Shown: piece by piece, positions 54,885 through 64,000 of the stretch
Position numbering within the stretch: position 1 is the first letter of the stretch
How the letters are laid out: each line of letters begins with the position of its first letter
Assembly: GCF_051622035.1 (NCBI RefSeq)
Contig: NC_135358.1
Span: 9,403,001-9,467,000, forward strand
Length of the DNA: 64,000 bases
From: Arctopsyche grandis
Lineage: Eukaryota; Arthropoda; Insecta; Trichoptera; Hydropsychidae
Direction: 5' to 3'
Position numbers and translations under genes: made by a program
Notes under the pieces: model-generated
Told to the model about the DNA's origin: nothing
What the model saw: the letters and a program-made list of their open reading frames with translations, nothing else
Databases searched by the model: none

Positions 54885-54907
54885 TAGCCAACAGGCCGAG
54901 AAGCGAT
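54885..54907 (-). other. U2 snRNA-like 5' terminus of the LINE
   Basis: On the minus strand the first 15 nt, ATCGCTTCTCGGCCT, are identical to nucleotides 1-15 of U2 snRNA as known from many animals; one mismatch follows (G for T), then TTGGCTA, identical to U2 17-23. That is 22 of 23 positions. Similarity ends soon after. The U2-like segment starts exactly where the target duplication ends, so it is the true 5' end of the inserted DNA. Either a template switch from LINE RNA to U2 RNA, or a U2-derived 5' end fixed in this LINE family. Confidence 0.75.
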
Positions 54908-54917
54908 AATTTTTATT
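54907..54917. repeat. target-site duplication of the LINE (5' side)
   Basis: TAATTTTTATT; the first base is shared with the U2-like end, so the duplication is 10 or 11 bp. Confidence 0.85.
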
Positions 54918-55312
54918 TTATTTTATCTTTATTACATATAAACCCATTTTCTCCTTACAAACATTACAAAATACAATACTATAGAGACATCTATGGACAG
55001 ATTCGATACACGGATTTTTTTGCGAAAAATGCATATATTTTTACAAAGTGTGTAGGTGGATAGCATATTTGAAGTAATTTACAAATTCGAGATGCCAGAA
55101 ACACGAATTTGAGAGAAGCGGGGATAGGTTGCGAATTTGCTGGAACTGTTTCAATAATGAAATCAGATATTTGGTAAACTGTGATAAGGAACGATCGATC
55201 TGTAGTCACAAATATCCAAAGTCTGAACGGCAGCACCGGGCCAAGGAATGAACCCATGACCCCCTTATTGAAAGCATTTTACGCAAACTACTAATCAATA
55301 TTTCTGGTGGTT
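54908..55312 (-). mobile_element. tRNA-derived SINE, copy i, variant tail
   Basis: On the minus strand a weak head with GGGTTCATTCCTTGG (B-box region), GCCGTTCAGACTTTGGATAT, TTCCTTATCACAGTTTACC, ATTTGTAAATTACTTCAAAT and the ATAGATGTCTCTATAG block. Its end is TAATAAAGATAAAATAAAAT without the usual stem-loop. The LINE is inserted in this A-rich tail; the original tail continues at 50,010 downward. Confidence 0.7.
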
Positions 55313-55324
55313 CGGTGATTATTC

Positions 55325-55515
55325 CACACAAAGTGATCTTGCACACGTCACTACAATCTTGATCACGGAATATCTGGCACCCGAAAATCCCATCCATCGA
55401 TAGCTACCCACGTGAACTACACGAGAACTCGAGTACCATATATTCCGTATTCGCGATCTTCGTGGCAATAATTGTCGTGTGCGCTATCGCAATATGCCAA
55501 ATAATCCATTTACTG
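55325..55515 (-). repeat. interspersed repeat of about 195 bp, copy 2
   Basis: Opposite-orientation partner of 30,870-31,065 (shared GCACACGACAAT, TTGCCACGAA, ACGGAATAT, TCGAGTTCTCGTG, ATCGATGGATGGGATTTTCG, ATTCCGTGATCAAGAT and TGACGTGTGCAAGATC). Confidence 0.6.
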
Positions 55516-55697
55516 TATGTTATCTGTACTATCATATGCGTATGTATGCATGTATAAGTGTATGTATCTGCGTTTTCTGATGTCCGTATGCAATTTTTAT
55601 ATATGCACATATGTATGTATGTATGTCTATTATAAAGTTGGAAAATTGTAAAATTAAAAAAAGATTTAAGAATTTTAAAAAATTTTAGAAATATACT

Positions 55698-55699
<2 letters not shown>

Positions 55700-55789
<90 letters not shown>
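55700..55789. repeat. (AT)n microsatellite
   Basis: About 85 bp of AT dinucleotide. The minus-strand frame over it is an Ile-Tyr repeat and not a gene. Confidence 0.97.
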
Positions 55790-55791
<2 letters not shown>

Positions 55792-55830
55792 AATATACGA
55801 ATCAGATGTATTTGTTTCGGATTATGACAG

Positions 55831-55910
55831 CAATATAGCTCGGTGTTTGCGTCAATGCTTACCACTGAGAGGTTCCCGAGTTCAAGCCCTAGGTTGACCT
55901 CGTAAACTTA
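55831..55910 (+). mobile_element. tRNA-derived SINE, copy j (head only)
   Basis: CAATATAGCTCGGTGTTTGC (A-box region) and TTCCCGAGTTCAAGCCCTAG (B-box region) with proper spacing; it ends at GGTTGACC. It is the clearest tRNA-like head of the family. Confidence 0.8.
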
Positions 55911-55996
55911 AACTGATCGAAACTCATAGACTAAACAAACAGGCAACTTGTTTGTATGTACTATTAAACTTAACAATTGTATGTACATGCATACAT

Positions 55997-56194
55997 CAGT
56001 GGCGTACGGTGGGTGTTGATGTTTGGGTGTGCTGTGTATGAAAAATTAATTTTAAGAAAGCGTAATTGAACAATTCATGTCTAAAGAATCGAATTAATAT
56101 TTAAATAATAATAACATCTGTTTTAAAAAATATCATTTATTTTTCATTCTTCATACACAAAACGACTAAACATCAACACCACCATACGCCACTG
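55997..56194. mobile_element. 198-bp MITE with CAGTGGCG ends
   Basis: CAGTGGCGTACGGTGGGTGT on the left and ACACCACCATACGCCACTG on the right are inverse complements, and the pairing goes on through GTTGATGTTT and GTGTATGAA, about 45 bp. The interior is AT-rich. No clean target duplication was seen. Confidence 0.78.
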
Positions 56195-58523
56195 ACGTGT
56201 GTACATGTTGCAGCAATGTACATAGTTTAAGAATCTCTGTTGTCTCCCGTTACATTTGTCGCATCATCTGTTCTCACGGAGAATCCGAGTTCTTAATTAC
56301 AGCCTCCCTTCAATCAATTCTACCTTTACTACCAGCATACAAAATAATTTTCGATTTATCACTCAACAAAACAATCGCCTCCATGTGCACTAACTAACAA
56401 ATACCCATCGACCCGTAAAAAACGACTTGACCCATCGGTATAATAAATTTAAAATAAATTCAAAATGATTAATGAAGCCATTCGCCCATTGTTGCATTGC
56501 ACACACACGACGAGCTTAATTCTTCAAAAAGGTAAAAAAAAAAAACAAAAAGTCACGTCTCTATCGGTAATGGCGACTTCCATTTCGATCTTCTGCAGAA
56601 CAATGGCGGCGCGATTGTGTCATGTTTAAATGAAGTGCGTTTTTCGATTTCCGACCCGCTATCCGTATCGGCTTAATGAACGAATATTCGTAAAACGGTG
56701 GCCCAAATCTAGACAATGTGTAAATTATAAATAAATGTGCGTTTCAAATGAGATGCTTATTATCGTGAGCTGCTTTCTGTGTGTACATGTATCGGGTAGT
56801 CATGGACGAAAATCTGCTTAACCGTAAATGGCGAACGGGCGTGTGGCTTTAATTAAAAGTCAAAATATACTCGCGTAGTACATACATATGTATATGCAAT
56901 GTGTACCAAAGTACTATGTTGAGTGTGTGTATACACAACTCATTTTCATTTCAGTCATGTTCTCTTGGCTACATCGGATACGTTTTCTAGAATCCAATTA
57001 TCGCCGTTACACCCATCGAATAATATGTGAGCATGTACATACATACGTATGTATGTATGTATGTGCCTACTTAAACTTCTCTCTTCTCTTCCTGAAGCGT
57101 GTGTCGAAAAACGCGCGAAATTCGATTTAGATTGCGATTCGTCGATTTCAGATACGAAGTGCACGATTCGAATTTTAAGGCTTTTCGCGAATAAAATGTA
57201 TGATCTAATTTTTGGGATTGCATCATCGATCGATTTGTGTATATGTATGTAAGTACCTAATGTGCCTGTTAAATTGAAAGGTATCCAAGGTTGTAGAATT
57301 AAATGTGTATAATTTGAAACTATTTTTGATGTAAGTGTGTGTGTGTGTTATTTTGTGCATTTTGCGATTAATTGATTAAATTCTTCGATAAATTAGTCGA
57401 CCTTCATCTTTCGAAATGATCTATAACGCTTATTGTTTTTATTTTCTCATCAGATTATTTATGTCAGTAGTTTATATTATCTTTATCGCTGTAATATTAA
57501 TTTATGATTGTGATTAAATATTGTTTTTGTTTGTTTATTTGTGAAAGTAAACTATTGTGCGCTTATAATTCATGTTTTGAAGCTTATTGTGTACTTCCAA
57601 TAAAATCTAGAATACGTCAGTTGTAACAATTCATTTAAGGCCGGTTGTACATGAAGTGAACAATTCCTGTTATGTTAGTTAGTTACTTAGCATTGTGCGT
57701 AAACCAACTTTTTGAAAGCTTCGCTTCGATAAAAATAAGATTGTAGTTTAGCTGTGAAATATTGAGAATTGAGTTCGAAAATGGGAATAAGTATACATAT
57801 GTATGTGCGCTCCCACTAAGAAAGTAATTTCAGAGTTTGTTTCATATGTCACGGCCTAACCCCACTCCTCGAAAAAGATGCGCAAAAGAAATGTTCAGTA
57901 TACAATATTGTAACGTGCGCATCTTTCACATGGATTGGGGTGTGGGCCTTTAGAAATAGTACTATCTCTACATATGAAGTTATACATACGTATACGGCAG
58001 TGATGTTTAAAATTAAAGAGGCTTCAAATCAGATCTAACAAGTACGCTACTTTATGAAAAAGTTTAAACGAAAGTACAATCTTTGCAAATATTCCAGAAC
58101 TTCGTAACGCAAAAATTCGTCAAAAAACTTTTTAACGATCACAGAACTTTTCGCTCATTAGTGCTCCGTATTTTACGCATAAATACTGACCCATCTCTTT
58201 GGGGTTAGTTTTAATGACCGGGGGGAGTCTCGTTTTTAAAAGCCCCGCCTCAGTTCGCATTGAAGTCGAGTTGGCCCACGCCATTATATAATTAGACCCA
58301 CATACGTATTAATGATAGTGCTTTTGACGAGTAATTTGACCCTTAGCGCGCTGGTATCGGAAGCTGGGGGGAGAGAGAGATATGGGTTACTCGTCCCTAG
58401 GGACCATTACTTCAATTGGGACTCGTTTAGTCAATTTCAATTCGACACCGTTTGGCCAAAGGGACCGGAGACTGTCCCATTTTAATCACGTGTATTCCAC
58501 AATATTGCGCGTAACGTCGTGAC
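56195..58523. other. stretch without recognisable genes
   Basis: AT-rich to mixed. Segments at 56,560-56,700 and 57,090-57,240 have more CpG but no recognised frame or splice pair. 58,120-58,520 is of mixed composition and may be old transposon DNA. Confidence 0.4.
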
Positions 58524-58649
58524 CAGGGCTTCTCAAGCGGTGGAGCCCGCCGGCCGGATACCGTTACCCAGCGTGGCGTATTTTCTAAAGCCCATTTATC
58601 CGTCATACCGAAGGCTGCCACACCGGTCCAGTTAAACCCGGTTGATGTA
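58524..58649 (+). repeat. second hAT-like left end
   Basis: CAGGGCTTCTCAAGCGGTGG resembles the common hAT terminus CAGGGGTTCTCAA. It lies 126 bp before the left end of the next element; no matching right end was found. Confidence 0.4.
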
Positions 58650-58824
58650 CTAGCGCTTCTCAAACTTTGCTTTCTTTGGCATATATGCAAACTAAAATTG
58701 TTTCTTAGTATTGCTTCATTTGTTTTGGGGAGTGAAAGCAGAGTGTTTATTATTATATCGTACACTTTGTATTTTTTTTAGTTTAACGCCCTATCATAGG
58801 CTGTTAGTAATACATACATACATG

Positions 58825-59062
58825 TATTAGAAGTCCAATTTTCAGTTCCAAAAATCCTATTTCAGTTTGACTTAATTCACAAATTGTTACAAAACCTTAA
58901 ATTCGATATATCCAGAATCTCAGAAAAGCAGAATAGACTTATCACAAGCCATCAGTATTTTTAAATATTATGAAACGCAAAACATTATATATAATGTTTT
59001 CCGAGATATTTCTCGACATGAAGAAAAGTGGACTTACACCACTTACAAATATAACGGTGCAT
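58825..59062 (-). mobile_element. TIR element (AGCCGTTATATTT family), partial copy
   Basis: AGAAGTCCAATTTTCAGTTCC, TTTGACTTAATTCAC, AAAGCAGAATA and AAATATAACGGTGC align in opposite orientation with 18,649-18,902. The outer end on the left is lost. Confidence 0.6.
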
Positions 59063-59261
59063 ATACATATACACCAAGAAATCCTAACAGATGAACCCGA
59101 GTGCACCTTACTGTCCAATTATAAACATCGATAAACAATTTATAATTTAATTTTTTTACAAAGCAACATGTATGGATCAATTTTCATTTTAGAATCATTT
59201 ATTATTATGTAAGCGAATTCAAGATACATACATATATAAAAACTTGAAATTTATGAGCAAT

Positions 59262-59455
59262 AGGACAAGGTCGCAATTATTTTGGAACCGTTTCAATGAA
59301 AATCAGATAAATTGATAAACTCTTATGGGAAATGATTGACCTGGCCTGACCTGATATCCAAGGTCTGGCAAACAGCACCGGGCAAGGATTGAACCCTTAA
59401 CCACTTAGTTTAAAAGCATTACATACATTACAACCACTAATCTATGCTGCTGTAC
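59262..59455 (-). mobile_element. tRNA-derived SINE, copy l (head and proximal body)
   Basis: On the minus strand CAGCAGCATAGATTAGTGG (A-box region), GGTTAAGGGTTCAATCC (B-box), GCCAGACCTTGGATATCAG and ATCAATTTATCTGATTTTCA blocks, ending near AACGGTTCCAAAATAATTGC. Confidence 0.8.
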
Positions 59456-59669
59456 TGAAGCCATACGTAAGGTTTAAACAATTATTAGTCATTAATGCAG
59501 TTTCAATAAATTTGTTGATAAATTTCATCGTCATATTACTCTACTCTTGGTTGTTAATAGTAAGGTAGTAAAATTTTAATTACTATCATTTAAATTAAAT
59601 TTTATTGTTTTTTCGAAAAACATTAAAATGTGGACATTTAAATTGGATAATAATAACAACAACAGGTCA

Positions 59670-59701
59670 CCTCGATATGACGTACATATGTCATATCGAG
59701 G
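59670..59701. repeat. short palindrome
   Basis: CCTCGATATGAC (59,670-59,681) and GTCATATCGAGG (59,690-59,701) are exact inverse complements around GTACATAT. Confidence 0.6.
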
Positions 59702-59880
59702 AGGTCTAGAAATTTACCCGAAACGTATACAAATATACTTTAAAAAGCGACAACGTTTTTAACGGTGACAATTGCAAAAAAAACGATCGATAATAATAGA
59801 TCTGAGTAGTAGTTTTTTTTATTGCACCTTCATTGTCGAAAGTGCGCGTGACGGCCGCTCCCACATTTGAGAACCGCTAG

Positions 59881-61206
59881 TTCGATTCTTATTACGTAAT
59901 GTAAGAACGCGCAAGTTAATTTGATGAATACTGACCTAAGATCCGAATACGTGCGTTTCACATTTTTATTTTTTATATCGTATTATTCATTATAACAGTA
60001 AACTTCATTTGAGTTTTTTGCACCTGTTGAGAATTTCCTCTCGTCGGGATGATGCTGAATTGATGAGGCGCAAATATTAATCATCGGGCAATTTCAAATT
60101 GCGCTTAAATAAAAAAAAGTACATGTGCGCGTTCAATCCATGCATAATGTGTACTTGGGTTTTGAATTTTTTTTTTAAATGGCGTACTCATAAAATGACA
60201 AGCTCTTTTGTGATACTATCCTATAGGTAGGTACTGAAGATTTTGTTTTATGGAAAATTTTTCGGAATACTTAACATAAATTAAGTTGGGATACAACAGC
60301 TATCATTTCTGGATCCTTGGCGTGATCACATGATTCCAAAATTTGGTGCTTTTTTTTTAAAACACATACATACATACATACCTACATATAAGGTACAGTC
60401 TAACGTCTTTTGTAGTGTTATAAACTTCTTTTTGAAGCGCTTATTTGTCAATTTACAGATAGATTAGGCTAAGAATATTTAAGTCCATTGATAGTCAATC
60501 TAAATGTATGCGTTTTTTTTTTATATTGTACAAAAAAATCCCATCTGGGTTGATTCCATCAGGCATAACTTCAAACAATTATCGTTCGTATCAATTTTGA
60601 ATGTTTCAACGGTAATAATAAAAAAAGTTAGCATAATCAATTATTTGGATTTCGATCTTAAATATCGCCAAAACGTTTCAAAAAATGAATTCCAAATATC
60701 GATATGTAAGTGAATTTTGATCGTTTCCCAACGGGTCGTTACCGTCAGTTTACTGTCAAATTGGATATACGCACGCGTCTCAGTATTTGCAAATACACGC
60801 CCCCGCGATTTCCCGTGTTTGCCCAATAGCCATTGTCTGCTGTCGTTTCGTTCAAATAAAATCCTAATCTCTTCTTTCTTGTTGCGTAAAACCGACAAAA
60901 ATCAATCATTCCGCGTTCCGCGTCTTGTGAATTTCTCTCGAAACAATGGAGCACATGCGCCACATATTTATGTATTTGTCTGGGTCGTTGTCTTATCCAC
61001 ATACGTGCATACTTCACTTCATTGTTCGGTTTCGATGCTGTCTCGTTATATTTTCACCCCTGTCTCGAATGTAAAGTGATTAAAAGTGAAATTAATTTTA
61101 ATTTGATATAAATTAGTGTTTATGTTGCATTGAAAGAGCTGGTGTCGTTTCACACCGTTTGAAATATCAAACGGCGAGTCGCCGTTATGTCATGGAAAAT
61201 AGGCGA
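59881..61206. other. stretch without recognised genes
   Basis: Mostly AT-rich. 60,715-61,080 is of mixed composition and open on both strands for about 90-120 codons, without a recognised domain. It lies just downstream of the minus-strand candidate exon. Confidence 0.4.
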
Positions 61207-61212
61207 ACTTAC

Positions 61213-61319
61213 CCAAAGGCACAGTAATGATCGGCAAGTGGCAAGAATGCTCAAGCTCACAGCTTCCCTTCGTGCCCAATCGTGCACGTACATCTTCACC
61301 ATACGGTAAAACATCCTCG
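61213..61319 (-). CDS. candidate internal coding exon (107 nt, 35 codons), gene not recognised
   Basis: On the minus strand a consensus acceptor GTGATTTTTCAG is followed by 107 nt and a consensus donor CCTTTGG/GTAAGT (donor 61,212-61,207). In the frame with one leftover base at each end it reads EDVLPYGEDVRARLGTKGSC then ELEHSCHLPIITVPL, with no stop and a protein-like mix including two Cys. This frame is phase 2 in and phase 1 out. A second minus frame and the plus strand are also open over this short length, so openness alone proves little; the paired splice signals are the main evidence. I do not recognise the family. It could share a gene with the minus-strand exons at 26.7 and 3.5 kb, with 26.7 kb as an alternative start; this is inference. 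Confidence 0.42.
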
Positions 61320-62047
61320 CTGAAAAATCACGACATGCGACCGGTCGAGTACACTGATATGGAATTCTATGTATATTGTACCGTTTATTTTTTGTTGAAA
61401 TGTTTGTGGAAAATTCAATGAAAATCATGTGAATGATAACTTAAATTTATGTACATACATGTGTTGTTTAATTTTCCACGTTTACTTAAAACACTTCTTG
61501 AAAGAAACTTCAACGCACTGGCACTACTCAAACCCGTCATAATTAGGTGTGGTGGAAATCTGATTGAAAACAATGCTCACTACTTTGCAAAATAAATATG
61601 TAGGTACATATGTATAACGTTATATATGTACAATATATTACAGAATAATAATTTAATAAATATTATAGACTAGTTATGAAATTATTTGACAATAGCCAAG
61701 TTTCAGATTTCTTGATTCCTATTGGTCGTCTTACTTTATGGACATCTAAATATGTAAATACGTGATTCATGTTCCTATTAGTCAAAACAATCTGAGCTAA
61801 TGCAGAATCATATCATCGGATTTGTTTATACAAATATATATGATAAATTTAATTTATTTACTGAATAACATACTTGGGAAAGACGGCAAAGCCGATAGAT
61901 CCAAAGAGTTTGACTTGTGTATAAATTAAAAGAGAAAAAAAATCATTCAAGATAACAATAAAAAAATAAAATAGACGAAAAAAGTTAACATGAAAAAAAT
62001 ATATAACGAAATTAAGTATGTACATATGTAATAGTATAGATATGTAT
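61320..62047. other. AT-rich stretch without recognisable genes
   Basis: No coding signature or repeat partner was seen. Confidence 0.5.
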
Positions 62048-62180
62048 CAGTGGCATGCCTTTAAAATATCCCTATTTTTGTCACACAGCCTCACTTGTGC
62101 GCGAGCAGGACAGGCTCGCGCACACGTACATAAGTAAGGCTGTGCGACTAAAACAGGGAGATTTTCACAGTACGCCACTG
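62048..62180. mobile_element. 133-bp hAT-like MITE with CAGTGGCG-type ends, copy 2
   Basis: Shorter relative of 41,404-41,628: CAGTGGCATGCC...TTTTTGTCACACAGCCTCACTT on the left, AAGTAAGGCTGTGCGACTAA...ACAGTACGCCACTG on the right, meeting at GTGCGCGAGCAGG and CAGGCTCGCGCACAC. The whole element can fold into one hairpin. The flanking duplication is not clear. Confidence 0.8.
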
Positions 62181-63895
62181 ATTATATGTATTTTACATGT
62201 CGTACCTTCTCATTTCGAACTGTTTTGTAATCTTATCGGAATTAATTGTCGAAATATGTATCTATTTATGTGTGTTATCGCAGCTTCAATTGATTTGAAG
62301 AGTGAAAGCTGCTCTTCAACGAAAAATATCTTACGTCATTATTATAATTACGTCGAAAAATGACTTCTTTCGTTTGTGAAAATTTCGCCGGCGAAGCAGA
62401 AAATTATCATTGAATTCATGACGTATCGATTTGTACGCTCCGAGAGCGGCACAAAACCTTCGATTAACTGTACACTTTTGCGCTGTCAACTTTTTTTCGC
62501 TTTGTTTATCTTATCGAAAAATGGTCGTTCGCGGGCTTTTTTTCCGTCATTTTATTGCAATCGCTCGCGGAGTTCACTGGAGTATTGAACGTGAACGACT
62601 ACACTTCTATAATACATACGTACATACATATATACTGTGGAACCGGCGAGATTCCGTTTCTATCGAATCGTAAAAAAAAACTCGTTTTGAATAACCGATA
62701 TAAGGTATTCAAACTTTACATTACGAATTAACGAGCAGACAAATTTTCTTTCACGGCTCGAAATAACATTGAATTATTTCCACACAGATTTATATGATAC
62801 ACAATATGCAAAATGCAAGAATACATAAACATACAAATATGGCCATTTATTTTGCTTTTGGAACGTAGAAGCTTTTCCGCATCGCCTACTCTATATTTTT
62901 GCATTGCAAACTCGACCCACTGAACATTTGTGACAAAACGCACATCGACCTACCAAAAAGCACTTTAGAAAGAGTTTTATCGCAGCCCCTCCCCCCACTG
63001 TGTTGTTTTTGTTAAGTCATAGTATTGCGTGCTCTTCACTCGTTATTATGTAAGTCTGTATGGATGTTATGTGAAGAATGCTCTTCGACTTCGATACAAA
63101 CTGGCCCGAAGTAGCCTCGGGCTCATACGACCTCCTTATTACGAGTTTGGGTAGCATTTTGACTTCAGAATATCAACAGCTTCACTAAATGCACCCATAT
63201 TCAATAAGCCTTAATAACTACTGATCAGCTATGAAATATGCTTTGACTTAGATCGATGTACTTGCATTTGCAGTAGCCTCTTTATGAAATATTGTTCGTA
63301 TCATAAATAAACACACAATATTACGTCTCACATATCAAAAATAACACTGATAGTAATTATAAGTGCATGGCTTGATGACATTCAATCCGTAGTACAAATT
63401 GTGTCAAAGTTATTTGAAAAATGTATGAAATCCTGTGAATGACCGTAAAATGCAAAACTATTGTGAGTTCCATTGATTGTTCAAGACAATGGTGACTAGA
63501 ATGAAATGGATAATACTTATGTACAAATCTTTTATTTTCAGTTACAAAAGAAACCTTAAGCTGTGACTTTTAATCAATAAGTAGCAATCGAAATATTTAT
63601 CAAAGTATGCTTGTAAATGTTAGCAGTGAAAATCAAAACATTTTATAGCTTTATAACCTTATATCAGGAAAAGTATTCAGATTATAAAATTAAGTTTAAA
63701 ATCAAATAACGTTTATTCATAATATTCCTATATATTATGTCACGTGTTGTAAGAGGATTTCGTCACGATCACAAGATCAATGATTCCGCTTGCGGTTAAA
63801 CTTAACCAACCGCACTTTAACCGGTCGCTTTGTTAGTTAGTAATCGAAACAGGACACACATGTAAACAAAGACCGAACCAAAGTGAGTCGTGAAT
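62181..63895. other. stretch without recognisable genes
   Basis: AT-rich to mixed, short chance frames only; 62,385-62,600 is richer in CpG without a recognised frame. Confidence 0.45.
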
Positions 63896-64000
63896 AGGAA
63901 TTGCAATTTACCGTCAAATTCCATAAACCGGTAAACGGTAAATGATATTTCCTACTACCGATATTTACCGGTAAATGAAAAGAAAATTCGTGAATTACAT
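63896..64000 (+). repeat. ACCGGTAAA-rich transposon end, cut by the window edge
   Basis: TAGGAATTGCAATTTACCG is followed by AAACCGGTAAACGGTAAAT and ATTTACCGGTAAATG. It resembles the end at 46,669-46,731. Confidence 0.4.

Larger units (their letters stand above)
50022..54907 (-). mobile_element. complete Jockey-type LINE, both ORFs intact
   Basis: A non-LTR retrotransposon of 4,886 bp on the minus strand: leader (54,907-54,613), ORF1, ORF2 overlapping by 4 nt, and a 269-nt 3' UTR. It is flanked by an 11-bp perfect target duplication. Unlike most LINEs there is no A-tail; the element ends GTAGCCACAAAGAAG. It sits in the A-rich tail of a SINE (copy i), same orientation. Its 5' end begins with a sequence nearly identical to the 5' end of U2 snRNA. 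Intact frames and a perfect duplication indicate recent insertion. It replicates by target-primed reverse transcription using the ORF2 endonuclease and reverse transcriptase, with ORF1 as RNA-binding partner (family knowledge). Confidence 0.92.
58650..59880. mobile_element. degenerate hAT-like element with nested insertions
   Basis: The left end CTAGCGCTTCTCAAACTTTG and the inverse complement of the right end CTAGCGGTTCTCAAATGTGG match at 16 of 20. The right end is preceded by GTGCGCGTGACGGCCGCTCC, a segment typical next to such ends. No transposase frame remains. A TIR element (58,825-59,062) and a SINE (59,262-59,455) lie inside. No target duplication is recognisable. Confidence 0.6.

Noticed and set aside
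50446..54887. Open frames antisense to or overlapping the LINE ORFs
   Set aside because: Shadows of the two intact LINE genes in other frames.
1..64000. CRISPR arrays, rRNA genes and prokaryotic operon structure
   Set aside because: No regularly spaced identical repeats, no rRNA-like sequence, and splice-type and LINE/SINE content indicate a eukaryote.

Overview
The window reads as AT-rich, non-coding nuclear DNA from an arthropod, most likely an insect. The pointers are one intact Jockey-type LINE, decayed RTE- and Jockey-like LINE pieces, a ZMYM1-like hAT transposon, Helitron-like TC...CTAGT elements, a tRNA-derived SINE family, a short run of the insect telomere unit CCTAA, and many TACATATGTATGTA-type simple repeats and (AT)n tracts. 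I cannot fix the insect order. There is no prokaryotic operon, CRISPR array, rRNA or stand-alone tRNA gene.

Host genes are present only as fragments. On the + strand, about 16.1-16.85 kb holds a GC-rich tract that ends in a good splice donor (AACAAG/GTATGT) and has no ATG for about 770 nt; I read it as the promoter and 5'-leader exon of a gene with a long first intron. On the - strand there are three short candidate exons with good donors: 61,319-61,213 (internal, 35 codons), 26,751-26,719 (a start exon with 11 codons), and 3,656-3,512 (internal, 48 codons). I recognise none of these proteins. Whether they belong to one gene is inference.

The rest is layered mobile DNA. 0-6 kb: LINE reverse-transcriptase debris, a TIR element, a 404-bp palindrome, and an RTE remnant split by two other LINE 3' ends. 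7-16 kb: SINE copies, a Jockey C-terminus, two Helitron-like copies, a repeat that serves as the empty site for a hAT insertion elsewhere, and a 401-bp palindrome with a 9-bp target duplication. 16-27 kb: leader exon and mostly unannotatable intron-like DNA with two TIR elements. 27.3-29.1 kb: an internally deleted hAT with a perfect 8-bp duplication. 37-50 kb: SINEs, the second palindrome copy, TIR and Helitron-like elements. 50.0-54.9 kb: a complete Jockey-type LINE with intact ORF1 and ORF2 and an 11-bp duplication, inserted in a SINE tail. 55-64 kb: more TIR elements, a nested degenerate hAT and candidate exon 61.2 kb.

The most unusual points are: (1) the intact LINE starts exactly with about 23 nt matching the 5' end of U2 spliceosomal snRNA; (2) the SINE and an unrelated LINE 3' end share a 3' stem-loop with a conserved 21-nt loop and a 10-bp stem whose sequence differs but stays fully paired, as expected for a SINE mobilised by that LINE; (3) a hAT insertion whose empty site is preserved in a sister repeat 13.7 kb away; (4) two near-400-bp palindromic elements with 9-bp target duplications; (5) the ATG-free leader.
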